DNA of 64,000 nucleotides from Magnetovibrio sp. (GCA_002690705.1 NZFO01000006.1:62001-126000); one strand, 5' to 3'. Shown: positions 9,312 through 17,492, counted from the first letter of the stretch. Notes: generated from the letters alone by a model not told the origin. Translations and numbers: made by a program.

Positions 9312-9383
9312 TTAGCACCTAGCATATTGATTAGAGTCTTTGACAAATCAATGAGTTATAAACCGGTTTTTTGGTACGAAAAA

Positions 9384-9415
9384 TGGGTCCCGATCAGTTT
9401 TCGGGACCCACATCG
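9384..9415 (-). terminator. Intrinsic terminator or attenuator after the binding-protein gene
   Basis: The arms TGGGTCCCGA and TCGGGACCCA form a perfect 10-base stem with a 7-base loop. On the minus strand the stem is followed by ATTTTT. It sits between the binding-protein gene and the first permease. Partial termination here would give more binding protein than membrane components, as in many importers. Strength of termination is inference. Confidence 0.7.
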
Positions 9416-9432
9416 TGAACAATACTCTCGTA

Positions 9433-10554
9433 TTACGGCTTGTAATTTGATAGTGGAACGCCGTCGATTTTGCCCAATGGGCTTGAAAGCCCTCGTGATT
9501 TGAGAACCTCGCGGGCTACGCCGTCCCAAACTGCTTCCTTACGTAATTGCTTCCGCTTACCAAATTTCTTCTTACCGGCAAGAAAAGCCGCGGAGGCCTT
9601 GAGCATAGTCTTGACTTTATCATTAAACACAAAATCAAGCGTCAATTTGTTAGCGCCAGACTCGTCGCGATAAAGAGACGCCCAGAGTACTTTTCGCTCC
9701 ATGCCTTCCGTCTGATTATCAGCCATTTCTGCGACTGCGTTTGCATTAGCTGGGTTAGCCAAGAAAATTTGCGCGTCTAACTCAGCCTCAAGCCAGCCGC
9801 GATGTACGTCCGGGCGTGTTTCAATGAGTTCATTCATCATTACAAGAAAACCAGCATCGCCAGAGTCGTCACCAGCAAAGTCAGCACCAGTGGCTGCTCG
9901 ACGCGCTATGCCCTTCATTTCAATCTTGGAAGCAGTCGGCTCCCAGATCGCAGCCCCTTGAATTTTTCCTGCTTGAAGATTTTTGGTAATGTTTTCTATG
10001 TTCTGATTAAGGTACTTGGACGGCTTGATCCCAGCTTGTTCGAACGCTAGAAGAGCGAATCGATCAGTGCATGCGCCATGCGGGGCTGCAATCAATTTGC
10101 CATCCATCCACTTGACCGCATCCATACCTGAATTGAATTTTGGCGCATTGTTTGGTACTAAAAAGATATTGCACTGTTGCTTGGATGTTCCCAACACCGA
10201 GATCATCCGTATATCAACTTTCTTCTCGCGCATGGAGGCAACAATGGCGGGCATGTCGCCCATGTAACCAATGTGATTTTTCTCTCCCAGCATTTTACCA
10301 ACGATCACTGAACCTTGCAGGCCAATCTCAAATTTTGCGGATGAACCTGCGGGAAGATGCTTTTTCCACAGCTGTTTGCCATTGACCACAACTCCGGACC
10401 ATGACTCTGTATAGTATGGTTGATAACCGATAACAACATTGACGGGTTCGCCTGGTTTGCCAAATCCAACTTCGGACTTTGCCCCGTTTGTCGCACCAAA
10501 TGCCAGAGCAGCGACCATCGCCACCCCAAAAGTCTTCAAAAATTTATATTTCAT
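9433..10554 (-). CDS. Periplasmic substrate-binding protein of an SsuA/TauA/NMT1-like importer
   Basis: A 373-residue exported protein. A signal peptide is visible (basic MKYKFLK, hydrophobic FGVAMVAALAFG, likely cleavage near TNGA). The mature protein follows the two-lobe NMT1/SsuA pattern: VNVVIGYQPYY early, then GYMGDMPAIVASM and IQGAAIWEPTA. The ATG at 10554 has GGGAGG 10 bases upstream; a longer reading adds no signal-peptide-like sequence. It is the first gene of the importer operon and lies divergent from the oxygenase cluster, so its ligand is a good candidate for the oxygenase substrate. Relatives bind sulfonates, nitrate, thiamine precursors and aromatics, so the class of ligand is open. 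Confidence 0.92.
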   Translation of the reverse strand: MKYKFLKTFGVAMVAALAFGATNGAKSEVGFGKPGEPVNVVIGYQPYYTESWSGVVVNGKQLWKKHLPAGSSAKFEIGLQGSVIVGKMLGEKNHIGYMGDMPAIVASMREKKVDIRMISVLGTSKQQCNIFLVPNNAPKFNSGMDAVKWMDGKLIAAPHGACTDRFALLAFEQAGIKPSKYLNQNIENITKNLQAGKIQGAAIWEPTASKIEMKGIARRAATGADFAGDDSGDAGFLVMMNELIETRPDVHRGWLEAELDAQIFLANPANANAVAEMADNQTEGMERKVLWASLYRDESGANKLTLDFVFNDKVKTMLKASAAFLAGKKKFGKRKQLRKEAVWDGVAREVLKSRGLSSPLGKIDGVPLSNYKP

Positions 10555-11262
10555 TACAGCAACCTCCCAGTTTGGCTGAAAAGAGGCGGGGGGCTGGAAG
10601 AAATTCGCCGACCGCCGCAATCTTGATTTTGATATTAACCCGATTGTACAGAAGATGTAACGCTTATCTAATTAAAAGCGTGGCCTTAATCAATCAAACT
10701 CCTAACACAATCACTACACCCCGACAAATGTTTTAACAAGGTTATGATTGGGCGCACTGATAGTTGATCAATGCAAATCCAAATTAACTGTTAATTGATA
10801 ACCGTAACCTATTAAATACTAAAAAACCCTGCTTTTTTGGGCTAGGTAGCCGTGATATCTTCATTGATTGTGTTTGCCGGGACTAAAACTTTATTAACAA
10901 TCAAAGTCTCCAAACTCAAACTAATGATGCACATCAAGTATGTGTAAAACGAAATGCAGTCTTTAATTTTCCTCCCACGCTAAGGGCCTTTTTTGTTTCA
11001 ATATTCCCAGTACTACTCGGCTCACGGCTAACTATTTTGAAGACATCTGATATCTAGTTTGAGGCCATCTATCAAATGATAGAAGATTTAAGTTTTACGA
11101 ATGAAAAAAGGTTAGGAATATTAGGAGGGTGGCAAGAGGTGTTCAACCTCAGCCTACATAAAGATCAATAGCCAATAAAAAATTTCAGTAAACTTGAAAA
11201 TTAACTTTCAAACTTAGGGCTGAAAAACACATTTAAGTTTGCTGTGAGGAGAAGTCATTCCG
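10555..11262. promoter_or_regulatory. Divergent control region between importer and oxygenase operons
   Basis: This 700-base AT-rich region holds the promoters of both operons. Perfect dyads seen are TTGATCAA (10764-10771), AATTAAC-T-GTTAATT (10782-10796) and TTGAAA-ATTAAC-TTTCAA (11194-11211). Any could be an operator. No gene was found. No regulator gene is adjacent; the nearest is the LysR gene at 1312. Confidence 0.45.
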
Positions 11263-11292
11263 ATGTCGTCACTATTTAGAGTAAGTCCATGA
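11263..11292 (+). CDS. Possible 9-residue leader peptide coupled to the oxygenase gene
   Basis: ATG at 11263 opens a nine-codon reading frame (MSSLFRVSP) whose TGA overlaps the ATG of the Rieske fusion gene as ATGA. AGGAG lies 11 bases before this ATG, whereas the fusion gene itself has only a weak site. Translation of the mini-frame could deliver ribosomes to the fusion start. This is inferred from arrangement and may be chance. Confidence 0.35.
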   Translation: MSSLFRVSP

Positions 11293-13862
11293 GCAAATCC
11301 TCTTCGCAATTTGTAGACAGCAGAATTTTCTCTGATCCAGAGATTTTTGAAGATGAACTCGAATATATCTTTAAACAGGTGTGGGTTCCCGTCTGTCATG
11401 AGTCGGAAGTTGCGCAACCTTATGATTTTCGCACCACCAGTATAGCGCGTGAGAATATTTTAGTGGTAAGAGCGCATGATAATAAAGTGAATGCTTTTTT
11501 GAACGTTTGTCCCCATCGGGGCATGCTAATCGAGCGGAGACCTCAGGGTAGTTTTCTCGAGGGACAGCCCTCAGGCAACCCAAAACGTATCACATGCATG
11601 TTTCATGCTTGGCAGTTCGATATGCGCGGGAATTGTGTCTACGTTGCGCGGGAAAAAGAAGGATATCAAGATAGATTTTCAAAAAATGATGCTGGGCTCA
11701 GACGTTTGCGTTGTGAGGTCAAGTATGGGGGATTTGTCTGGGTCAATTTAAACGATCAACCACAAATTTCGCTGGAAGAATGGGTAGGTGATGCTCTCGA
11801 AGATATGAGCGTTTCCATCGAGCACAGTCCACTAGAAGTTTTCCATTACCATAAAGCGGTTCTTGGCAGAAACTACAAAGAAAATCACGATGATTTGATC
11901 AAATTTAGGCAAAATATTACCAATAAACTAAAGATAAATGACGGTTTAAGTGAAGGTTCCAGTAATAGCAGATTAAGACACCTAGGCTTTGGGCATGTGA
12001 TAAGCGGGATGCTCCGAAGACAGCATCAGGGCGAAGAGGTTAGCAGACTATACGGTGAGCTTTTAGATTGGGCTCACACTACTCAATTACCGCTGAGATC
12101 TGATAAATTGGACGAGCAGTTGCAACGCATTTCAGCGATGATGAAGTCTGAAATTAAAGAAATTATTAAGGCTAACGCACCGGATCAGGAAAAGGTCCGA
12201 GAGAGCGAAACAACGCATAATTTATCGTTCCCAAACATGAAACGAGGGGAATGGTTGATAGTCGACCTTTTTCCTGGCTTTCATTTTACTATTCACGGAT
12301 CCGCTTTGAGCGTAATGACAGTTACTCCACTGGCACCTGATGAAGTAATGCTCGAAGTCCGTGGGTTAGGTCTAAAAGGGGATACAGAGGGTATTCGGTC
12401 CAAGAGGATTAGTGACCACAATGAGGTGTGGAGTCCCCTGAATATTGGTTTGCCAGCTTGGCAGAGAGACAGTGATCTCGAAGAACAAGGGAACGACGAA
12501 CAGTATTTTCGGCAATATTACAATGAATGGGGGCGTATTATGGATCGTCTGCCATCCAATGTAGACGAGAAATTTCTGGCACCTCCCACCGATGTAGCGA
12601 CCACTCCTCCGTCCAAAAAAAGAATATTTGAACGTCCCGGTCTTCATGTTGTCGTAATCGGGGCAAGTCATGCAGGAATTAATGTTGCTGATAAGATGCG
12701 CAAGAACGGATTTGACGGCAACATAACAATTCTTGACCGTCAAAGCGGAGGACCAATGGAGCGACCCCCGCTTTCAAAAGCTTTTCTTCTAGAGTCAGAT
12801 CAGAAGTCCAACTCTAACTACCTTTTAAAACAGAAAAAGTGGTATAGAACCAATGACATAAGGCTGAGAACGAAAACTAGTGTAGAAAAAATTAATCTCG
12901 AAACCAAAAAGCTCATACTTAACGATGGAGAACAGATCCAATTTGATAAACTTGTTATAGCCAGTGGGGCTGTACCTCGGACGCTTCCGATCGCTGAGGG
13001 TATCGGGAATGTTTTCGTTTTAAGGCAGCCGTCCGATGCAATTTCTATTCGTAAGCAAGCTTCGGCTGCGAAAAAAATAATTATTATCGGTGGTGGTTAT
13101 ATTGGTCTTGAGGTTGCCGCCTCTCTTAGGAAAAAGGGCCTTGATATCGATGTTGTGGAAGTCGCTGACAGGATACTTGCAAGGGTTGCAAGTGCTCCTG
13201 CGGCGAATTTTTTAGCTGATTTGCACACTAGCCACGGTGTCTCTTTGCTTACTGGTAAAGGAGTGGATGAAATTATTGAGCAAAATGGCGTATTTGCAGG
13301 CGTAAAACTATCAGACGGCACAGCGCTATCGGGGGACATGCTCCTGATTGGTATAGGGGTTCTTCCAGATAGTAAATTAGCGTATGAGGCAGGGTTAGAT
13401 ACACTTATGGATGATGGCGGTGCTATTTTGGTTGACGAAAATATGTATACCAGCCATCCGGACGTATTGGCAGTAGGTGATGTTGCTCTGCTCCGTGGGC
13501 AAAAAGCAACCGTGGAGTCCGTCCACAATGCTCAGGAAACCTCAGCCGTAGCCGCGGCAACTCTCACAAAAGCAACGCCTCCAATGATCCAAGCCCCCTG
13601 GTTTTGGTCAGACCAATACGATACTAAGCTGCAATCTGTTGGTATTGTGCCGGTAGGCGATGAGCGAGTGTATCAAATCTCCCGGCCGGGAAAGCGGGAG
13701 GGGGGAATTTCATTCTGGAGTTACCGAGAAAACGATTTAGTTGCGGTTGAGGTTTTTAGTGATCCAGCAACATATATGGAGGCCAAGCAATGTCTTGATA
13801 CAGGCCGGTCACCAGATCCTAATTTGATTGGTGATTCCTCATTTTCTCCGATTAGTCATTAA
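11289..13862 (+). CDS. Rieske oxygenase alpha subunit (iron site lost) fused to FAD ferredoxin reductase
   Basis: The 857-residue protein joins two enzymes. Residues 20-430 are a ring-hydroxylating oxygenase alpha subunit. It has Rieske ligands Cys74/His76 (CPHRG) and Cys103/His106 (CMFHAW), with 26 residues between the pairs instead of the usual 17. The mononuclear iron motif is gone: NYKENHDDLIKFRQNI stands where the second alpha subunit (16379-17473) has a Glu/His-rich motif, and LPAW replaces its HED. An extra helical, charged stretch fills about 210-310. Residues 450-857 are a putidaredoxin-reductase-like flavoprotein: FAD motif GASHAG (458-463), NAD motif GGGYIG (601-606), FAD motif VGDVA (729-733), and a reductase C-terminal domain. 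It probably carries electrons from NAD(P)H to a partner oxygenase. Confidence 0.88.
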   Translation: MSKSSSQFVDSRIFSDPEIFEDELEYIFKQVWVPVCHESEVAQPYDFRTTSIARENILVVRAHDNKVNAFLNVCPHRGMLIERRPQGSFLEGQPSGNPKRITCMFHAWQFDMRGNCVYVAREKEGYQDRFSKNDAGLRRLRCEVKYGGFVWVNLNDQPQISLEEWVGDALEDMSVSIEHSPLEVFHYHKAVLGRNYKENHDDLIKFRQNITNKLKINDGLSEGSSNSRLRHLGFGHVISGMLRRQHQGEEVSRLYGELLDWAHTTQLPLRSDKLDEQLQRISAMMKSEIKEIIKANAPDQEKVRESETTHNLSFPNMKRGEWLIVDLFPGFHFTIHGSALSVMTVTPLAPDEVMLEVRGLGLKGDTEGIRSKRISDHNEVWSPLNIGLPAWQRDSDLEEQGNDEQYFRQYYNEWGRIMDRLPSNVDEKFLAPPTDVATTPPSKKRIFERPGLHVVVIGASHAGINVADKMRKNGFDGNITILDRQSGGPMERPPLSKAFLLESDQKSNSNYLLKQKKWYRTNDIRLRTKTSVEKINLETKKLILNDGEQIQFDKLVIASGAVPRTLPIAEGIGNVFVLRQPSDAISIRKQASAAKKIIIIGGGYIGLEVAASLRKKGLDIDVVEVADRILARVASAPAANFLADLHTSHGVSLLTGKGVDEIIEQNGVFAGVKLSDGTALSGDMLLIGIGVLPDSKLAYEAGLDTLMDDGGAILVDENMYTSHPDVLAVGDVALLRGQKATVESVHNAQETSAVAAATLTKATPPMIQAPWFWSDQYDTKLQSVGIVPVGDERVYQISRPGKREGGISFWSYRENDLVAVEVFSDPATYMEAKQCLDTGRSPDPNLIGDSSFSPISH

Positions 13863-13911
13863 TGGCGAGCCATGGTATATTACTGAAGCTATATGAGGGG
13901 ATAAAACCACT

Positions 13912-13960
13912 AAATCACACCATTCTAGCGTAATTCTGGGCATATTTGGAATGGTGATTT
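13912..13960 (+). other. Stem-loop between the fusion gene and beta subunit gene
   Basis: AAATCAC(AC)CATTC pairs with GAATGGTGATTT, a 12-base stem with a two-base bulge and a 23-base loop. No T-run follows, so it is more likely an mRNA-stability or processing element than a terminator. Confidence 0.35.
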
Positions 13961-14043
13961 AACTGATTGAACAACACACTCATAGTGAACTTGGCACATA
14001 ATCCCAAAGATGTTGGAAGTCGAAGAGCGGCAAAGGAATAAGT

Positions 14044-14532
14044 ATGGATTTGGATTTAGAAAAACAAATTGAAAGAACAATTTACAGGGCTGCTTTAGCC
14101 CTCGATACTCAGCAATGGAATGATTGGTTTGCGCTTTGTGATGAAAAATTTGAATATGCGATAACCTCCTTTAGCCCTGAGATTAATAAGGACATGATTT
14201 ATTTTTCAGGTGATAAAAAAGAACTCAAAGGATTGATGGATATGCTTCCAAAGCATAACACCGATCATTCGCCACTCCATCGCCATACCTCTGTGTATAC
14301 GATTGATGTTGCGAAAAATGGAGAGACGGCGACAGCAGTAAGCTCAGTTATTGTATACCAAAACATGCTGGATGGGCAGAATTCTCATTTAGATTCGGGG
14401 GAGAGCCGTCTTTTCGTGATAGGACACTATCATGACAAATTCATTATAAAAGATGGCATGGCTAAATTTGCACATCGTGAGGCCAAACTAGACAATCGTC
14501 GCCTAGATAAGGGCTCCCATTGGCCTATCTGA
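14044..14532 (+). CDS. Ring-hydroxylating oxygenase beta subunit
   Basis: A 162-residue SnoaL/NTF2-like small subunit. The N-terminal helix pattern IERTIYRAALALDTQQWNDW and the C-terminal REAKLDNRR are typical of oxygenase beta subunits. Such subunits are structural and build alpha3-beta3 assemblies. AAAGGAA is well placed before the ATG. It follows the Rieske fusion gene by 181 bases and precedes a Rieske ferredoxin gene, so the encoded multicomponent oxygenase has alpha, beta, ferredoxin and reductase parts. Which alpha subunit it pairs with cannot be told from sequence. Confidence 0.88.
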   Translation: MDLDLEKQIERTIYRAALALDTQQWNDWFALCDEKFEYAITSFSPEINKDMIYFSGDKKELKGLMDMLPKHNTDHSPLHRHTSVYTIDVAKNGETATAVSSVIVYQNMLDGQNSHLDSGESRLFVIGHYHDKFIIKDGMAKFAHREAKLDNRRLDKGSHWPI

Positions 14533-14600
14533 ATTTCGAAAAACTTTTGATAACTCGATACTAAATGTCAATTCCATCAGCGAGATGAGGGGCCAGTAAA

Positions 14601-15002
14601 ATGAGCTGGACGAAGGTATGTACAATCGACGAAGTTCCGCAGGGCTCAATAAAACGTATGTGGGCAAGAGTTAACGCGGGGGTTCCACTTTTAATAGTTC
14701 ATCATAGTTCAGGGTTTACCGCTCTGCCCCCGATTTGTCCCCATTTAGAGGAGCCATTGGAGGAATCTGGGACTATTATTGGCTGCAAATTGACCTGCAC
14801 TAAACACCTATGGTCGTGGGACCTTGACACAATGGAATTGCAGGATGAAGCGGAATTACCCCTGAAGACCTACGAGACAAAGGTTGATGGTGATACTCTC
14901 ATGGTATTCGTTGCGGAGGAACTCGAATATAATTTTGATGAGGAAGGCGATATCGATGAGGATGAGTTCTTTAGCGATGAACATGAAGATGACGAATGGT
15001 AA
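14601..15002 (+). CDS. Rieske-type [2Fe-2S] ferredoxin with long acidic tail
   Basis: A 133-residue protein with a complete Rieske motif, Cys-Pro-His, 17 residues, then Cys-x2-His (CPH... CTKHLWSWD), as in the ferredoxins that shuttle electrons from reductase to oxygenase. GAGGGG lies upstream of the ATG. The last 30 or so residues are almost purely acidic (FDEEGDIDEDEFFSDEHEDD), beyond the usual length of about 105. The tail could steer docking to a basic partner; that is inference. It is the separate soluble carrier of a system whose reductase is fused to an alpha subunit. Confidence 0.88.
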   Translation: MSWTKVCTIDEVPQGSIKRMWARVNAGVPLLIVHHSSGFTALPPICPHLEEPLEESGTIIGCKLTCTKHLWSWDLDTMELQDEAELPLKTYETKVDGDTLMVFVAEELEYNFDEEGDIDEDEFFSDEHEDDEW

Positions 15003-15164
15003 AACTATAAAAAACTAATTTTGTCGTGGATTGAGGTATAGCTTAGTTAAGTTTCCAAGATAGGCTCTTGATTGTGAAAAAATCTATGTGCACTTCCGTT
15101 CCAGTTTATGCTCTTAGCTCTTGCAAGTCAGTCGTGAAGGGTCCTTTTTAATTATGGGGAGCGG

Positions 15165-15362
15165 ATGAGTAACCCAGTGCTCGCTTATCCCAAGTGTTTA
15201 CATCAGTGTTTAGAAGGAAAAGAGACCAGAGAATTGTGTGCGGTTCCTGAGTCAATGACGCTATCTGCAGCTACAGGCTATGAGATAACAATTCCGCTCT
15301 CATGCCGAGCCATTCAGCTCAGAACGAAACCGTATTATTTAAAATACAGTGTATGGAGTTAA
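15165..15362 (+). CDS. Short hypothetical ORF overlapping the next gene start
   Basis: A 65-residue reading frame with GGGGAG close before its ATG. It ends in TAA ten bases after the next gene's likely ATG (15353), so the two could be coupled. The sequence (five cysteines, no clear domain) is not recognised. It may be a real small protein, a leader, or the eroded N-terminal part of the following gene. Confidence 0.35.
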   Translation: MSNPVLAYPKCLHQCLEGKETRELCAVPESMTLSAATGYEITIPLSCRAIQLRTKPYYLKYSVWS

Positions 15363-16183
15363 GTGTGTCTTCCGGTTGGCCTGATACATCGATATTTGGA
15401 TTGAAAAAGTACAGAAGGGCGCGTTTTGAGGCTCATAATGCCCTTTTCTGGATGGCTCGGGGTGTGAATAGTTATCGTGAAAAGGAGGACAATAATAAGC
15501 ATCTGGAATTGATGTGGGAAACGTCTACCAGCACGCTGAAAACGAGGGTATTTTGCGACAATCTTCAAGTCGGACTTAATTTCTTGGAGCTTGAGATATA
15601 TTTTTGTGAGGATGGAAAAAAGGTAAAACATAGCTTTTGGTTTGATGAGCGCACACCTGCATACGTAGAGGCCTGGTATTTGGTAGAGTTATTGCACCGT
15701 GAAAAGGATCAAAATAAATTCTCTACAGAGCTGCCTTTTCACTCTGATAATTTTTTTCTCGGTGATACTGAAGAGCACAATGCGTCAAGCTTGCAGCCTG
15801 AGCTAAGGGCTTTACACAATTGCTTTACCAAAGGTGCAGATATTTTATCTCAAGTGCAGTTGGATGCGGCTGCAGATAGAGAAGCATTGGGCGAAGAGTA
15901 CTCTCTAAGTGTCCAGCCAGAGACTTTCACGCTTGGTTTTGAGTTGTGTTCACTGACCGACAACGGAACAAAAATTGTAGTTGGATTGAGTGCTGGAGAT
16001 AATCTCAGACCAGCACCGTTTTTCTTTGTTAGTGCAAACCGAGCTAATCGAGATAAGAAATCTCATGTGCTTGATTTTAAACCAGAAAATCTTTTATTTC
16101 TCAACACAATTAATGACAAGCGGATGAACAACAAAGACATTATCGATATTTTATTTCGTCAGGTAAAAAATTTGGCCGGATGA
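15353..16183 (+). CDS. Hypothetical protein within the oxygenase operon
   Basis: A 276-residue protein (or 293 if an ATG at 15302 is used) that I do not recognise. It is soluble-looking, with no signal peptide or membrane segment, rich in aromatic and charged residues. The first 110 residues look beta-rich with alternating patterns (LKTRVFCDNLQVGLNFLELEIYF); the C-terminal third contains TFTLGFELCSL and IVVGLSAGD. It has no Rieske, flavin or metal motif. Both starts lack a good ribosome site, so coupling to the preceding short frame is plausible. Its place between the ferredoxin and second alpha subunit suggests an accessory, assembly or substrate-handling role, which is inference. Confidence 0.65.
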   Translation: MELSVSSGWPDTSIFGLKKYRRARFEAHNALFWMARGVNSYREKEDNNKHLELMWETSTSTLKTRVFCDNLQVGLNFLELEIYFCEDGKKVKHSFWFDERTPAYVEAWYLVELLHREKDQNKFSTELPFHSDNFFLGDTEEHNASSLQPELRALHNCFTKGADILSQVQLDAAADREALGEEYSLSVQPETFTLGFELCSLTDNGTKIVVGLSAGDNLRPAPFFFVSANRANRDKKSHVLDFKPENLLFLNTINDKRMNNKDIIDILFRQVKNLAG

Positions 16184-16378
16184 GGTTATCGGTCTGTGTA
16201 ATTTTCAATCTGATGCAAGGTTGGCGGAGAGGTAAATAATATTTTGTAAAAAATAAATAAATAAAGACTAGGTTCCGCAGTAATATATGTTATATTTGTA
16301 ATATAGAGCAGCGTGGGTGTATGTCGTTGATATCGCCGCTGATTCTGTTACCTACCTTGTTATGAAACGGAGAACACT

Positions 16379-17473
16379 ATGCCACCAAGAAATCACAAAA
16401 ACTGGTTAGCAACGCCTGACATAGAGCATATTTCGAGCGAGTGTTACAACAACTACGAGGTTTATCAGCAAGAGTTGGAACATATTTTTTCTAAAGTATG
16501 GATTCCAATGTGCCATAAAAGTGAGATGCCAAAGGCAAACGATTTCCGGTCAACTCAAATCGCTCATCGGAATGTTGTCGCGGTAAATCATGAGGGCGAA
16601 TTTAAGGTCTACCTATGCCCGTTGGTAGATCGTCCGTCTGGTAACGGCATCTCAGTAGAAGGGCTCACGGAATTGCACAGTGGTGTGCAACACGGAGGCA
16701 TGATTTGGGTGACCTTAGACCCCAATCCAGTTCAAAGTATTGATGAATGGACGGCTGGAGCTTTCGATTGCATCGCAGACGCGATTGATACAGAAGAAAT
16801 GGAAATATTCCATTACCACAAAGCAATTATTGAGACCAACTACAAGCTGTGGCATGACACAAACAGTGAGTTTTATCATGACTTTATGCACTACCATAAT
16901 CGCGTAACGGGATTTAACGAGGCCTATTTTGCTCGTAAGAATATTCCTTTTGCAAATGGACACGTAAATGTGAGTAGCTTTACAGTAAACTATGAGGAAT
17001 ACGAGGGTTTTGAGGATCGTGGAGAGTTATCTTTTCCCAATCTTCCCCCAAATCAATGGTACATGGTCGATTTGTTTCCCGGCTTTAACTTTAACCTAAG
17101 AGGTAGCGCATACCGCAGTGACTCAGTCACACCCCTTGGCCCAAATAAAGTACTCATCGAGTTTCGTGGCTATGGACTCAAGAAAGATACACCCGAAGAG
17201 AGGGCGACCAGAATAGAGCATCACAATTCAATTTGGGGGCCTTTCGGGCGTAATCTTCACGAAGATTTGATTGGTGTTGCCGGGCAAGGCACAACAATGC
17301 GCGAAGGGACGGAGGTGCGAAATATTTTGCATGGTCGACATGAAAATTCAACTATTCACGATGAAGTTGGAATGCGGCATTACTACGAAGAGTGGGGTAA
17401 GCATCTCGGAGTAACCCCAATGAATCCTTTAGCAATGCTTGAGCAAAATGATACGGTAATCGCAGCAGAGTAA
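16379..17473 (+). CDS. Oxygenase alpha subunit lacking the Rieske cluster site
   Basis: A 364-residue protein co-linear with the alpha part of the fusion protein at 11289-13862 (shared blocks: IF-KVWIPMCHKSE, FHYHKAI, LSFPN, VDLFPGF, EFRGYGLK, YYEEWG). The segment carrying the Rieske ligands is deleted: VYLCPLVDRPSGN runs straight into the region after the cluster, with only one Cys left. The catalytic part keeps a plausible mononuclear iron site: Glu164 and His167 in SEFYHDFMHYH, with His171 or His173, and Asp296 in RNLHED. It should therefore bind iron and substrate but need electrons from another protein's Rieske centre. GGAGA precedes the ATG, and a strong terminator follows. Confidence 0.87.
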   Translation: MPPRNHKNWLATPDIEHISSECYNNYEVYQQELEHIFSKVWIPMCHKSEMPKANDFRSTQIAHRNVVAVNHEGEFKVYLCPLVDRPSGNGISVEGLTELHSGVQHGGMIWVTLDPNPVQSIDEWTAGAFDCIADAIDTEEMEIFHYHKAIIETNYKLWHDTNSEFYHDFMHYHNRVTGFNEAYFARKNIPFANGHVNVSSFTVNYEEYEGFEDRGELSFPNLPPNQWYMVDLFPGFNFNLRGSAYRSDSVTPLGPNKVLIEFRGYGLKKDTPEERATRIEHHNSIWGPFGRNLHEDLIGVAGQGTTMREGTEVRNILHGRHENSTIHDEVGMRHYYEEWGKHLGVTPMNPLAMLEQNDTVIAAE

Positions 17474-17492
17474 TATTTGCTGAATTTGTTAT

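Noticed and set aside
10808-10845. Possible terminator around AAACCCTGC-TTTTTTGGG
   Set aside because: Only three G-C pairs can form and no gene ends just upstream on the plus strand.
12372-13528. Long minus-strand frames opposite the oxygenase fusion gene
   Set aside because: Shadows of a well-supported plus-strand gene, with low-complexity Ser/Thr/Pro composition typical of antisense reading.
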